This document shows, piece by piece, positions 24,693-34,453 of a stretch of DNA of 64,000 nucleotides (positions are counted from its first letter, which is position 1; each line of letters starts with the position of its first letter). Position numbers and translations under genes: made by a program. Origin of the DNA: Pseudomonadota bacterium (GTDB taxonomy: Bacteria; Pseudomonadota; Gammaproteobacteria; Steroidobacterales; Steroidobacteraceae); the NCBI GenBank assembly GCA_037200975.1, contig JBBCGI010000001.1:186001-250000 (forward strand), read 5' to 3'. The notes under the pieces are model-generated. The model did no database searches. It was not told the origin of the DNA and worked only from the letters and a program-made list of their open reading frames with translations.

Positions 24693-26666
24693 GTGCACAA
24701 CCTCCATTCCTGTTCGCCTGAAATCCACGCTTCGATAAACGCGCATGCCGCGATGCTCGCCGGCTGGGGAGTACCGCGCGCGGCGATCGAGCGCGCGTCG
24801 GAAGCGGCCGTCATCGTGGCGTCGCTGACCGAAGACGCGGGGCTCGCCGCCGCCCTGCTCGCACAGGTGGCCTTCAGTGCGGAGGCCGAAGAATCGCGCG
24901 AAGTGGAGCTGCATTTCGGTCCGGCCGTGAGCGCGCTGGCGCGCGAACTCGCGCATTTCGGCGACATCCGCCTGACAGCCGCGTCGGCCGCGTCTCACCA
25001 CCTCGAACCCGCGCAGGCCGAAGCCCTGCGCAAGATGTTGCTCTCGGTGGTCAGCGATCCGCGCCTGGTGCTGGCGCGCCTCGCCCGCCAGCTGGTGGAT
25101 CTGCAGGCGTCCAAGGACGGCCACGCCGAGACGCGCGAGCGGCTGGCACTCGAAACGCGCGAAGTGTTCGCGCCGCTCGCGAACCGGCTGGGCCTGTGGC
25201 AGCTCAAATGGGAACTGGAGGATTTTGCCTTCCGCTTCCTGCAGCCGGACGACTATCGCCGCATCGCCGGCGCGCTGGCCGAAAAACGCGCCGACCGCGA
25301 ACGCTACATCGCGGAGCTGTGCCGCACGCTCGAGGACATGATGCGGCACGCCGGCATCAGCGCCGAGGTGAATGGCCGCCCGAAGCATATCTACAGCATC
25401 CACCGGAAGATGGAACGCAAGCAGCTGACCTTCGAGCAGGTGTTCGACCTGCGTGCCGTGCGCATCGTCACGGCGACGGTGGCGGATTGCTACGCGGTGC
25501 TGGGACTCGTGCATGGCCGCTACACCTACATTCCGGGCGAGTTCGACGACTACATCGCGACGCCGAAGGACAACTTCTACCGCTCCATCCACACCGCCGT
25601 GTTAGGACCGGAAGCCAAGGTGGTCGAAGTGCAGATCCGCACGCGCGAGATGCACGACCAGGCCGACCTCGGTCTCGCGGCCCATTGGAAATACAAAGAG
25701 GGGCGCTACATGGAGTCGCGCCCCCACGACGTCACCTACGATCGCAAGATCGAGTGGGTGCGCAAGCTGCTCGAGCCGACGCACGGCGACAAGGACTTTC
25801 TCGATGAGGTACGGGCCGAGCTGTTCGAGGATCGCGTCTACGCGTTGACCCCGAAGGGCGAAGTGGTCGATCTACCGCTGCACGCGACCCCGCTCGATTT
25901 CGCCTATCACGTGCACACCGACCTGGGGCACCGCTGCCGCGGCGCGCGCGTGAACGGCCGCATCGTGCCGCTGACCCGGGCGCTGGCCAACGGCGAAATC
26001 GTCGAGATCATCACGCACAAACACCCGCAGCCGAGCCGCGACTGGTTGTCCGAAACGCAGGGGTTCCTGGTCTCGCCGCGCAGCCGTTCCAAGGTGCGCG
26101 CCTGGTTCCGGAAGTTAGACGAGGAAGGTGCGCAGGCAGCGAGTGTGCCGGCTGAGCCGGCCGCGGCCGTGCCGGCACCCGCGCCGCCGCGCCGCAAGGC
26201 GCCGACCCGCAAAAGCGCGCGTTCGCCGGTGATCCTGGGAGGCGTCGAAGACCTGCCCGTAAGTCTGGCGCGCTGCTGCGCGCCCGTGAAACCCGAGCCC
26301 ATCGCCGGCTACGCGACCATCGGTCGCGGCGTCACCATTCATCGGGCGGATTGCCCGGGTTTGAAACGCATGAGTGCGCCGCGCCCCGACCGGTTGATAG
26401 CCGCGGAATGGGCCGACGCCGCGCAAACCCAGCCAGTAACGCTCAATATTGTCGCGATCGACCGACAGGGACTGGTCCGGGACATCGGCGATCTGCTCGC
26501 GAGCGAAAAAATCTCCATCGAAATGATGCACACCACTACCGACCGGGCGCAGTCGACGGCTACCATCGACGTGCGAGTGGCGATTGACGGTGTCGAGCAT
26601 CTGACGCGTTTACTGCAGCGTATCCGGAAGGTGGGAAGTGTCCTTTCGGTGCGCCGCTCGGGTTAA
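24693..26666 (+). CDS. relA: RelA-type (p)ppGpp synthetase
   Basis: The 657-residue product has an N-terminal region in the place of the HD hydrolase domain but without the HD metal motif. The synthetase domain carries EFDDYIATPKDNFYRSIHT; the EFDD (about residues 283-286) is the ExDD form found in synthetase-only RelA, while hydrolase-capable SpoT has RxKD. VEVQIRTREMHDQADLG follows, then a TGS domain (RVYALTPKGEVVDLP), a Pro/Ala/Lys-rich linker, a zinc-finger-like Cys segment (ARCCAPVK) and a C-terminal ACT domain. It makes (p)ppGpp on ribosomes stalled by uncharged tRNA. GTG 24693 and ATG 24753 are both possible starts, with no clear ribosome site. Confidence 0.94.
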   Translation: MHNLHSCSPEIHASINAHAAMLAGWGVPRAAIERASEAAVIVASLTEDAGLAAALLAQVAFSAEAEESREVELHFGPAVSALARELAHFGDIRLTAASAASHHLEPAQAEALRKMLLSVVSDPRLVLARLARQLVDLQASKDGHAETRERLALETREVFAPLANRLGLWQLKWELEDFAFRFLQPDDYRRIAGALAEKRADRERYIAELCRTLEDMMRHAGISAEVNGRPKHIYSIHRKMERKQLTFEQVFDLRAVRIVTATVADCYAVLGLVHGRYTYIPGEFDDYIATPKDNFYRSIHTAVLGPEAKVVEVQIRTREMHDQADLGLAAHWKYKEGRYMESRPHDVTYDRKIEWVRKLLEPTHGDKDFLDEVRAELFEDRVYALTPKGEVVDLPLHATPLDFAYHVHTDLGHRCRGARVNGRIVPLTRALANGEIVEIITHKHPQPSRDWLSETQGFLVSPRSRSKVRAWFRKLDEEGAQAASVPAEPAAAVPAPAPPRRKAPTRKSARSPVILGGVEDLPVSLARCCAPVKPEPIAGYATIGRGVTIHRADCPGLKRMSAPRPDRLIAAEWADAAQTQPVTLNIVAIDRQGLVRDIGDLLASEKISIEMMHTTTDRAQSTATIDVRVAIDGVEHLTRLLQRIRKVGSVLSVRRSG

Positions 26667-26681
26667 CTTAAGCCCGAAGGG

Positions 26682-26701
26682 CGGTCCCCCAGCCGGGGCC
26701 G
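26682..26701. terminator. Weak stem-loop after relA
   Basis: Bases 26682-26688 and 26695-26701 form a 7-bp GC stem with one G-T pair, 16 bases after the relA stop. There is no adjacent T-run; a T-rich stretch occurs about 60 bases later (26755-26774). It may be a weak terminator or part of the leader of the next gene. The 127-base gap otherwise holds nothing recognised. Confidence 0.3.
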
Positions 26702-26793
26702 AAACGTGACGTGTTGCGACGCCCAAAAGAGCCGTTTCGCGTTTACTCACAAGGGATTTTTCCTAGTTTTTTTCCGGGGTAACAAGACCGCTC

Positions 26794-28728
26794 ATGCGTG
26801 TCCTGCTGGTCGACCATGACTCAGAGGCTCTCGAGGCCATTGCGCGTGCCATTCGTGGGGTGCTCGAACTCGACTGCGTGACCAGCAAGGGCGATGCGCT
26901 CCTGCTGCTGCGCCAGAACACGTATGACGTGCTCATCGCCTGTGAGCGCGCCATCGACGGTTCGGGCCTGGACCTGCTCGGCCGCACGACCCGCACCGCG
27001 GTTCCGCTCAAGCGCATCTTCGCCGCGGCTCCCGAGCGGTTGCAGTTGTTAGGCCCGCGGCTCGCGCCGTTCAAGGTGCAGCGGACGATCAACTACCCCA
27101 TCGATCTCGAAGAGTTGTGGCTGGCCATCGCGCAGGTGACCGGCGGGCCCGACGACGGGACCGACGGCACCATCGAACGCGTGGTGCTCGACGAGCGCGG
27201 CATTCCTTCCGCCGGCAGCGTGCCGCGCGGTCCGATTCCGCCGCGTCCACCCGCGCCGTTGTCAGCCGCATCACCGCTGCCGGTTGCCGCCGCACCGCAG
27301 CCCGGCACGTCGGCATCGGGTCGATACGCCATCGCGCGCCTCGCACAAGCCCAGCCGGAACCGCCGCCGCGTGCTCCGCCGCCGCGCTCCATTCCGGGCC
27401 CGGCCGCGCGTGCCTCCGCGCCGGCGCAGATGCGTGCGCCCGCAGCACCCATGCAATCCATTCCGCCGATGCCGCTGAGCGCGGCGGCGCCGCGCGACAT
27501 GCTGCCGGCGTGGACTCCCGAAGCGCCGTCCGAAGACGATTTCGCTGCCATCGCGGCGCAGGCGCGGCTCGGCGTGCAGCAGAAGGTCGTGGATGAAGCC
27601 TCGCGCCGCAAGCGGCAGCGTCTGTTCACCGCCTGCGGCATCGCCGTCGTGGTGGCGGGCGCCCTCGTGTTCCTGATCGAGAAGTTCTACGACCCCGCCG
27701 CGCGCGCGCGCGAACAGGTCATCACTGCTGAAAAGACGCGCATGTCGGAGGAGCAGAAGGTCACCGACAACCTGATGATGATCGAGGTCGACATCGAGCA
27801 GGCGATCATGAACAACGACTTCGACACGGCACGCCGCGAGCTCGCGACGCTGGTCGAAAAGGCGCCCGACCATCCGCGCCGCGAGTTCCTGCAGGCTTCG
27901 ATCGACCGCGCCGTCGAACTCGCCAAGTTGTCGCCCCAAGGCCCGGACAAGGTTGCGGACAAGGGCGTTGCGAAGACGTCCGTGCCGACGCAGGCGGCGG
28001 TGCTGCCCACGGCCGGCGAACCACGCAACAGCGCGCGCCTGCGCCCCGCGGAGCGCGCCGTCGATCGCACGCCGGAACGAGTCGTGTCACGAGCTCCGGA
28101 ACGCACCGTCGCACAACGCACGCTGCGCGAGGCACCGTCCACGCTGCCGCGTACGTATGGCGCGCCGATCGGCGAGGCGCCGCGCGAAAGCATTCCGCTC
28201 AACGCGCCCATCAATGCCGCACCCACCACGACGATGCGGCGCAATGACAATGCCTTCAGCGGACGCACCGTCGAGGCCAGCGACAACTCCGCGACGCGCT
28301 CTCCCACTCCGGCGCCCGCCACGCGCTACCCGGCTGCACCGCCTCCCGGCGCGGCTGCGAATTCCGTCGTCACGCCTGCACCGGCCGCCGCCGGTTCCGC
28401 CGCGGTGAACATGCCGCCGGTCGCGGCGCCCGCGCCGGCACCGCCCGCCGCCACGGATGTCGTGCTCGCGAAAATCGTCAAGCGCGTATCCCCCGTATTG
28501 CCGGGCGGACTTCCGCGCAAGGCAAAGGGCTACGTACTGGTCCAATACAACATCACCGAGGCGGGTCGGGTCAGTGATGTCGAGGTACTGGAATCGGAGC
28601 CCGCCGGCACCTTCGACGATGCCGCGCTGGACGCGGTGCGCAAGTGGGTCTATGAGCCGCGCAAGGAAAACGGCGTGGCCGTCGCGTCGCCGGCGAAAGC
28701 GAAGCTGGTATTCGACGCGTCTAACTAG
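26794..28728 (+). CDS. TonB-type energy transducer with N-terminal degenerate receiver domain
   Basis: The 644-residue product is a fusion. Residues 1-115 look like a response-regulator receiver: LLVDHD with D7, a YDVLIAC strand and DLEEL near the end. The phospho-acceptor Asp is replaced by Cys50 and the conserved Lys by Tyr101. A Pro/Ala-rich stretch follows (about 140-250), then basic residues and one transmembrane helix (about 277-297). A periplasmic region contains a helical segment and a long Pro/Ala/Arg-rich spacer. A TonB C-terminal domain (about 560-644) ends the protein, with KGYVLVQYNITEAGRV, FDDAALDAVRKW and YEP. This topology puts the receiver in the cytoplasm and TonB_C in the periplasm. 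No ExbB/ExbD is adjacent. The role is unknown. Confidence 0.85.
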   Translation: MRVLLVDHDSEALEAIARAIRGVLELDCVTSKGDALLLLRQNTYDVLIACERAIDGSGLDLLGRTTRTAVPLKRIFAAAPERLQLLGPRLAPFKVQRTINYPIDLEELWLAIAQVTGGPDDGTDGTIERVVLDERGIPSAGSVPRGPIPPRPPAPLSAASPLPVAAAPQPGTSASGRYAIARLAQAQPEPPPRAPPPRSIPGPAARASAPAQMRAPAAPMQSIPPMPLSAAAPRDMLPAWTPEAPSEDDFAAIAAQARLGVQQKVVDEASRRKRQRLFTACGIAVVVAGALVFLIEKFYDPAARAREQVITAEKTRMSEEQKVTDNLMMIEVDIEQAIMNNDFDTARRELATLVEKAPDHPRREFLQASIDRAVELAKLSPQGPDKVADKGVAKTSVPTQAAVLPTAGEPRNSARLRPAERAVDRTPERVVSRAPERTVAQRTLREAPSTLPRTYGAPIGEAPRESIPLNAPINAAPTTTMRRNDNAFSGRTVEASDNSATRSPTPAPATRYPAAPPPGAAANSVVTPAPAAAGSAAVNMPPVAAPAPAPPAATDVVLAKIVKRVSPVLPGGLPRKAKGYVLVQYNITEAGRVSDVEVLESEPAGTFDDAALDAVRKWVYEPRKENGVAVASPAKAKLVFDASN

Positions 28729-28767
28729 ACGGTTGCGCCGCCGTCATCGCCGCCGCGCGCATCGAAA

Positions 28768-30210
28768 CTATCGGTTGATGTTGTCGATGGCGCGCTTGTC
28801 GGCCGCGAGGGCCGCTTCATGCAGCGCTTCGGACAGGGTCGGATGCGCGTGGATCGTGCGCTGCAGATCTTCGCTGCTGGCCGAATACTCCATCGCGAGC
28901 ACCGCCTCGGCGATCAGTTCGCCCGCCATCGGTCCGATGATGTGTACGCCCAGGATTTCGTCGTCATCCTGCGCGGCGATCAGCTTCACGAAGCCCGCGG
29001 TCGCTTCCATCGCCCGCGCGCGGCCACTGGCCGCGAAGGGGAACTGTCCGATCTTGTAGGGGCGTCCGCCCGCCTTCACCTGCTCTTCCGTCAGGCCCAC
29101 CCAGGCAATCTCCGGGTGCGTATAGATGACGGAAGGCACGGTGTGGTAGTTCGTGTGGCCATATCTGCCGGCGATCAGGTCGCCGACCATGACGCCCTCT
29201 TCCTTGGCTTTGTGCGCGAGCATCGGGCCGCGCACGCAATCGCCCACCGCCCAGACATTCTCGACGCTGGTCTTGCAGTGATCGTCGACCTTGATGAAGC
29301 CGCGTTCGTCGAGCAACACGCCGGTGCCGTCGGCCAGCAGGTTCTTCGTGAACGGCTTGCGGCCCACGGCCACGATGAGTTTGTCGACGGTGATCGTCTG
29401 GTTGCCGGTGGCGTCCGAGTAGCTGACCTCGACCGAACTACCGGAGATCTTGGCGCCCGAAACTTTCGCGCCGAGCTTGATATCCAGGCCCTGCTTCTTG
29501 AAATGCCGTGCGGCTTCCTTCGCCAGACCCTGGTCGGCCACCGCGAGGAACGTATCGAGCGCTTCGAGCACCACGACTTCGCTGCCGAGACGGCGCCACA
29601 CACTACCGAGCTCGAGGCCGATGACCCCGGCTCCGACCACGGCGAGTTTCTTCGGCACGGCGTCGAAATCGAGCGCGCCCCAGGAATCGACGATGTTCTT
29701 GCCGTCGAACGGCATGCTCTTGAGCTCGGTCGGGATCGAGCCGCTCGCCAGCACGATGTGTCTGGCAGTGAGCGTTTCGACCTTGCCGTCGTGCGCCGTG
29801 AACTCGACCTTGCCTTTGCCGAGTAGTTTGCCGTGACCCTGCAGCGGCGTGACACCCGCGCCCTTGAGCAGCATGGCGATACCGGTGGTGCTGGCCTTCA
29901 CGATGCCCGTCTTGCGCTTCTGCATCTGGGCGACGTCGAATTCCACGCTGCCGACCTTGATGCCGTGCACGGCGAGCTCTTCTTTCGTCTTGTGATACAG
30001 CTCGCTCGATTCGAGCAGCGCCTTCGACGGAATGCAGCCGGCGTTCGTGCAAGTGCCACCAAAGACGGCAGTGCCGTCCTTGTTCTTCCACTCGTCGATG
30101 CAGGCGACCTTGAGTTTGTTCTGGCCGGCGCGGATGGCGGCGGGATAACCGGCGGGACCGCCACCGATGACTATTACATCGAATTCTTTGGCACCGAGTT
30201 CATTGGCCAT
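28768..30210 (-). CDS. lpdA: Dihydrolipoyl dehydrogenase (E3)
   Basis: The 480-residue product has FAD motif VIVIGGGPAGYPAAIRA, redox-active disulfide GGTCTNAGCIPSKALL (CX4C), NAD motif VVGAGVIGLELGSVW, and the C-terminal dimer motif HAHPTLSEALHEAAL with catalytic His. It reoxidises dihydrolipoamide of the 2-oxoglutarate dehydrogenase complex and probably other complexes. It follows sucB by 9 bases in a sucA-sucB-lpdA unit and is convergent with the TonB-receiver gene. Confidence 0.98.
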   Translation of the reverse strand: MANELGAKEFDVIVIGGGPAGYPAAIRAGQNKLKVACIDEWKNKDGTAVFGGTCTNAGCIPSKALLESSELYHKTKEELAVHGIKVGSVEFDVAQMQKRKTGIVKASTTGIAMLLKGAGVTPLQGHGKLLGKGKVEFTAHDGKVETLTARHIVLASGSIPTELKSMPFDGKNIVDSWGALDFDAVPKKLAVVGAGVIGLELGSVWRRLGSEVVVLEALDTFLAVADQGLAKEAARHFKKQGLDIKLGAKVSGAKISGSSVEVSYSDATGNQTITVDKLIVAVGRKPFTKNLLADGTGVLLDERGFIKVDDHCKTSVENVWAVGDCVRGPMLAHKAKEEGVMVGDLIAGRYGHTNYHTVPSVIYTHPEIAWVGLTEEQVKAGGRPYKIGQFPFAASGRARAMEATAGFVKLIAAQDDDEILGVHIIGPMAGELIAEAVLAMEYSASSEDLQRTIHAHPTLSEALHEAALAADKRAIDNINR

Positions 30211-30219
30211 TTGGTTTCC

Positions 30220-31458
30220 TCAGACGCCGAGCAGCAGACGCGCCGGATCTTCCAGGCAATCCTTGATGGTCACGAGGAATTGCACGGCCTCGCGGCCGTC
30301 GATGATGCGGTGATCGTAGGACAGCGCCACGTACATCATCGGCCGGATGACGATCTCGCCGTTCACGACCACGGGCCGATCCATGGTCTTGTGCATGCCG
30401 AGGATCGCGCTCTGCGGCATGTTCACGATGGGCGTCGACTGCAGCGAACCGAACGTGCCGCCATTGGTGATGGAGAACGTGCCGCCGGTGAGTTCTTCGA
30501 GAGTGATCTTGCCTTCGCGGGCACGCGTGGCAAACACGCCGATGTTCTTTTCGACGTCCGCGTAGCTCTGCAGGTCCGCGTCGCGCAGTACCGGCACCAT
30601 CAGGCCTTTTTCCGTCGACACCGCGACACCGATGTCGTAGTACTCGTGATAGACGATGTCGTTGCCTTCGATCGACGCATTCACCGTCGGGAAGCGTTTC
30701 AGCGCCTCGACCGCGGCCTTCACGAAGAACGACATGAAGCCCAGCTTCACGCCGTGTTTCTTCTCGAAGCTGTCCTTGTACTTCGCACGCACGTCCATGA
30801 CGGCCTTGAGATCGACTTCGTTGAACGTGGTGAGCTGTGCCTGTGTCTGCTGGGCTTCGAGCAGGCGCTGGGCGATACGCGCGCGCAGGCGCGTCATCGG
30901 CACGCGCTGGTCCTGGCGGCCGGCGGCGCCGCTGACCGTGGCCGGCGCGGCAACCGCGGCAACCTTGTCAGGCGCAGCGGCCGCGGGCTTGTCCAGATAG
31001 TCCACGACATCGCCCTTGGTGATGCGTCCATCGCGGCCCGAGGCCGGAATCTTCGACGGGTCGAGTTGCTTTTCTTCGACCATGCGGCGCACCGAGGGAG
31101 CGAGCTTGTCACCACCCGCGGGTGCGGCGGCGGCTTTCGCGGCAGCGGGCGCCGGAGCGGCAGCAGCAGGGGCAGGCTTGGCGGCAGCGGGAGCAGGAGC
31201 AGGAGCAGCAACAGCCGCGGCGCCTTCTTCGAGAACGGCGAGCACCTGGCCACTGGTGACCGACGTGCCGGCGACGATGCGCAATTCCTTCAACACGCCG
31301 CTGACTGGCGCGGGGACTTCGAGCACGACCTTGTCGGTCTCGAGGTCCGCGAGGTTTTCATCCCGCGTCACGGCCTGCCCAGCCTGTTTGTGCCAGGTGA
31401 CGAGCGTCGCATCGGCGACCGACTCGGGTAACTGCGGAACTTTGATTTCAATGGCCAT
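30220..31458 (-). CDS. sucB: Dihydrolipoyllysine-residue succinyltransferase (E2)
   Basis: The 412-residue product has one lipoyl domain (about 1-78; lipoyl Lys in [10 protein letters not shown] near residue 43). An Ala/Pro linker leads to a peripheral-subunit-binding domain ([13 protein letters not shown] to KGDVVDYL, about 115-155) and another linker. The catalytic domain (about 180-412) ends with the active-site [16 protein letters not shown]. It transfers succinyl groups to CoA. It lies 15 bases after sucA. Length is normal (about 400-420). Confidence 0.98.
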   Translation of the reverse strand: MAIEIKVPQLPESVADATLVTWHKQAGQAVTRDENLADLETDKVVLEVPAPVSGVLKELRIVAGTSVTSGQVLAVLEEGAAAVAAPAPAPAAAKPAPAAAAPAPAAAKAAAAPAGGDKLAPSVRRMVEEKQLDPSKIPASGRDGRITKGDVVDYLDKPAAAAPDKVAAVAAPATVSGAAGRQDQRVPMTRLRARIAQRLLEAQQTQAQLTTFNEVDLKAVMDVRAKYKDSFEKKHGVKLGFMSFFVKAAVEALKRFPTVNASIEGNDIVYHEYYDIGVAVSTEKGLMVPVLRDADLQSYADVEKNIGVFATRAREGKITLEELTGGTFSITNGGTFGSLQSTPIVNMPQSAILGMHKTMDRPVVVNGEIVIRPMMYVALSYDHRIIDGREAVQFLVTIKDCLEDPARLLLGV

Positions 31459-31473
31459 GTTGTTTGTATGTCC

Positions 31474-34362
31474 TTAACGCGACGTGCCAGTGGCGGCCGC
31501 TGGCGTTGCCGTGAGGCGCTTGGTTTCGCGCGCCCCGTCTTCTTTGTTGGTGGCCGTCAACGCGGCTTCGATCAGGCCGCGCTGCTCGGCGTCGTGGATC
31601 TTCGAAATACCGGTCGCGGGCGCAGCGGCCGGCGGACGGCCGGCGTACAGCAACTCGCGTTTCCCCACCATCGCCTGCAGGCGATGGCGGATCTGGTACC
31701 AGGCGCCCTGGTTCTGCGGCTCTTCCTGGCACCACACGACTTCGCGTGCGTTGGGATACTTCGCGAGCAAAGCTTCCATCTCCGGCACCGGGAATGGATA
31801 CAGCTGCTCGACTCTCACCAGGGCAACGTCATTGTTGCTGGTCGCTCGGCGCGCCTTCAGCAGGTCGAAGTACACCTTGCCGGAGGACAACACCACGCGG
31901 CGCACGTTCGCCGCCTGCGGCTTGTCGATGTCGTCGATGACGACGGCAAATTCGCCATTGGCCAGGTCTTCGAGCGAAGACACGGACAGCTCGTGACGCA
32001 GCAGCGACTTCGGTGTCATCACGATGAGCGGTTTGCGCAGACTGCGCAGGATCTGCCGGCGAATCATGTGATACATCTGCGCCGGCGTCGACGGCACACA
32101 CACCGCCATGTTGTTCTCCGCGCACAGCTGCAGGAAGCGTTCGAGGCGCGCGGAGGAATGCTCCGGCCCCTGGCCTTCGTAGCCATGCGGCAGGAACAGC
32201 GCGAGACCGCAGAGGCGGCCCCACTTCGCTTCGCCCGAGCTGATGAACTGGTCGATGATGACCTGCGCACCGTTGACGAAATCGCCGAACTGGCCTTCCC
32301 AGATGACGAGCGCCGACGGATCGGTGGTCGAGTAACCGTATTCGAAACCGAGCACGGCCTCTTCCGACAACACGGAGTCCGTGATCTGGAACGAAGGCTG
32401 ACGCTCCGCGATGTGCTGCAGCGGAATGTACTGCGCGCCGGTGGCCTGCTCGTGCAACACGGCATGGCGATGGAAGAAAGTGCCGCGGCCGGCGTCCTGC
32501 CCGGTGAAGCGGATCGAATTGCCTTCCTCGAGGATGCTGGCGTACGCCAACGTTTCCGCGCAGCCCCAGTCGAGCGGCAATTCCCCGTGAATCATCTTCA
32601 CGCGATTCGCCATGACCTGCGCGACGCGCGGATGCAGCGCGAAATTCTCGGGGACTTTCACGATGCGTTCGCCGAGCGATTTCAGGCGCGCCATGTTGCC
32701 GCCGCCCTTCACGCGCTCGGTCCAGTCGTTGCCGAGATACTTGCTCCAGTCGACGGTGTACTTGTTGCCGATCATGCCGAGCGAGGCGCGCGCCTGCGGG
32801 CGCCCTTCGTCGAGACCCTGGCGATACGACTCGCTCAAGGCGGCGGCTTCGGCATCGGTCAGCACACCGGCGGCCGCGAGGCGGTCGGCGTAGATCTTGC
32901 GCGTGGTCGGATGTTTGCGGATGGTCTGGTACATCACCGGCTGCGTGGCCGCCGGCTCATCCGCCTCGTTGTGGCCGTGACGGCGATAACACACGAGGTC
33001 GATGACCACGTCCTTGTGGAACCGCTGGCGGTAGGCCAGCGCGAGGCGCGTGACGAACACGACGGCTTCCGGATCGTCGCCGTTCACGTGGAAGATGGGC
33101 GTCTCGAGCATCTTCGCGACGTCCGAGCAGTACATCGTCGAACGCGTGTCGCGCGGATCCGAGGTGGTGAAACCCACCTGGTTGTTGATGATGACGTGGA
33201 CGCTGCCACCGGTGAAGAACGCGCGCGCCTGCGACAGCTGCAGCGTCTCCATGACGACGCCCTGGCCGGCGAAGGCCGAGTCGCCGTGAATGAGGATGGG
33301 CAATACGCGCGTGCCGGCCGTGTCGCCGCGGCGCTCCTGCCGCGCGCGCACCGAACCTTCGACCACCGGGTTCACCACCTCGAGGTGCGAGGGGTTGAAC
33401 GCGAGTGCGACGTGTACGTTGCCGCCGGGCGTGCGCAGATCCGACGAGAAGCCTTTGTGGTACTTCACGTCGCCCGAGCCTTGCATGTGCGCGGTGTCGT
33501 ATTTGCCTTCGAATTCGTTGAACAGCACCGACGGCGACTTGCCTAACAAGTTCACCAGTACGTTGAGGCGGCCGCGATGCGCCATGCCGATGACACACTC
33601 TTCGACGCCCTGCTCGCCGCCGCGCTGGATGAGATCGTCGAGCAGCGGAATCATCGAATCGCCGCCTTCGAGCGAGAAGCGCTTCTGGCCGACGTATTTG
33701 GTGTGCAGGTAACGCTCGAGGCCTTCGGCCGCCGAGAGCTGCCACAGAATGTTTTTTTGTTCTTCGACGGTGAGCTTGCCCGTCAGACGGCCGACCAGGT
33801 ACTGGTCCTGCAGCCACAGGCGTTCTTCGGTATTCGACACGTGCGCGAACTCGGCGCCGATCGTGCCGCAGTAGGCATATTCGAGCTGGGCGACAATCTC
33901 GCGCAGCTTGAGCCGCGGTGCGAGCTCGCTCGGACGCGAACCGGTCAGGAACTCGGTGTCGAGGTCGGCATCGGTGAGGCCGAAATAGCCGAGCTCGAGT
34001 ACGCGCGGCCGTTCGCGTTTCTGCAGCCCGAGCGGATCGAGATTGGCGATCAGATGGCCGCGATTGGCGTAGATCTGCACCAGGCGCGAGACCGCGCCCT
34101 GCTTGGCGGCCGTTTCACCGCCGCGCGATACCGCACCTGCCGCGAGCCGCGGCTTGCCGGCGCGTTGCAGAATTCCCGCCTGCACGGCGGAGTGAATCTG
34201 TTCGGCACCCGCGCCGTCGCGCAACTTCTGAAAGTAGTCGCGCCACTTCGCATCGACCGATTGAGGATCGGTCAGGAACTGCTCATAAAGAGCTTCAACG
34301 TAAGGAGCGTTGCCACCCGACAGAGGCGTGGATGCCAGCAACTCGCCAAGGCTTCCGGCCAT
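31474..34362 (-). CDS. sucA: 2-oxoglutarate dehydrogenase E1
   Basis: The 962-residue product is a thiamine-diphosphate decarboxylase. An N-terminal segment FLTDPQSVDAKWRDYF (about 30-45) anchors to E2. CVIGMAHRGRLNVL (about 260), ILIHGDSAFAGQGVV (about 380) and INNQVGFTT form the cofactor-binding region, and the transketolase-like C-terminal domain carries EFGYSTTDP-type and LFLPHGYEGQGPEHSS motifs. It is slightly longer than E. coli SucA (933). It heads sucA-sucB-lpdA, the TCA-cycle complex from 2-oxoglutarate to succinyl-CoA. The 91-base gap before the next gene contains its promoter region, with no clear box. Confidence 0.98.
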   Translation of the reverse strand: MAGSLGELLASTPLSGGNAPYVEALYEQFLTDPQSVDAKWRDYFQKLRDGAGAEQIHSAVQAGILQRAGKPRLAAGAVSRGGETAAKQGAVSRLVQIYANRGHLIANLDPLGLQKRERPRVLELGYFGLTDADLDTEFLTGSRPSELAPRLKLREIVAQLEYAYCGTIGAEFAHVSNTEERLWLQDQYLVGRLTGKLTVEEQKNILWQLSAAEGLERYLHTKYVGQKRFSLEGGDSMIPLLDDLIQRGGEQGVEECVIGMAHRGRLNVLVNLLGKSPSVLFNEFEGKYDTAHMQGSGDVKYHKGFSSDLRTPGGNVHVALAFNPSHLEVVNPVVEGSVRARQERRGDTAGTRVLPILIHGDSAFAGQGVVMETLQLSQARAFFTGGSVHVIINNQVGFTTSDPRDTRSTMYCSDVAKMLETPIFHVNGDDPEAVVFVTRLALAYRQRFHKDVVIDLVCYRRHGHNEADEPAATQPVMYQTIRKHPTTRKIYADRLAAAGVLTDAEAAALSESYRQGLDEGRPQARASLGMIGNKYTVDWSKYLGNDWTERVKGGGNMARLKSLGERIVKVPENFALHPRVAQVMANRVKMIHGELPLDWGCAETLAYASILEEGNSIRFTGQDAGRGTFFHRHAVLHEQATGAQYIPLQHIAERQPSFQITDSVLSEEAVLGFEYGYSTTDPSALVIWEGQFGDFVNGAQVIIDQFISSGEAKWGRLCGLALFLPHGYEGQGPEHSSARLERFLQLCAENNMAVCVPSTPAQMYHMIRRQILRSLRKPLIVMTPKSLLRHELSVSSLEDLANGEFAVVIDDIDKPQAANVRRVVLSSGKVYFDLLKARRATSNNDVALVRVEQLYPFPVPEMEALLAKYPNAREVVWCQEEPQNQGAWYQIRHRLQAMVGKRELLYAGRPPAAAPATGISKIHDAEQRGLIEAALTATNKEDGARETKRLTATPAAATGTSR

Positions 34363-34453
34363 ACGAGAAAAAATCCTGTGGACTCAAGGTCCTGGAGCAA
34401 TAAGGGGGCGGTATGTTAGCCGAAGCGGCCCCCACCCGAAAGGCGACCAGTGC

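Noticed and set aside
24522-25592. Upstream extension of the ruvC reading frame
   Set aside because: The extra 357 residues are antisense to relA and unlike RuvC; the family starts just before RILGLDPG.
26794-28728. Idea that the TonB-receiver protein is two genes joined by a sequencing error
   Set aside because: The frame is continuous over 1.9 kb with steady GC-rich third positions, a membrane helix between the parts and no internal stop or start with a ribosome site, so one gene is the simpler reading, although this was not tested against other genomes.
31468-33546. 692-residue plus-strand open frame
   Set aside because: It is a shadow of sucA; the real product on the minus strand is complete and recognisable.
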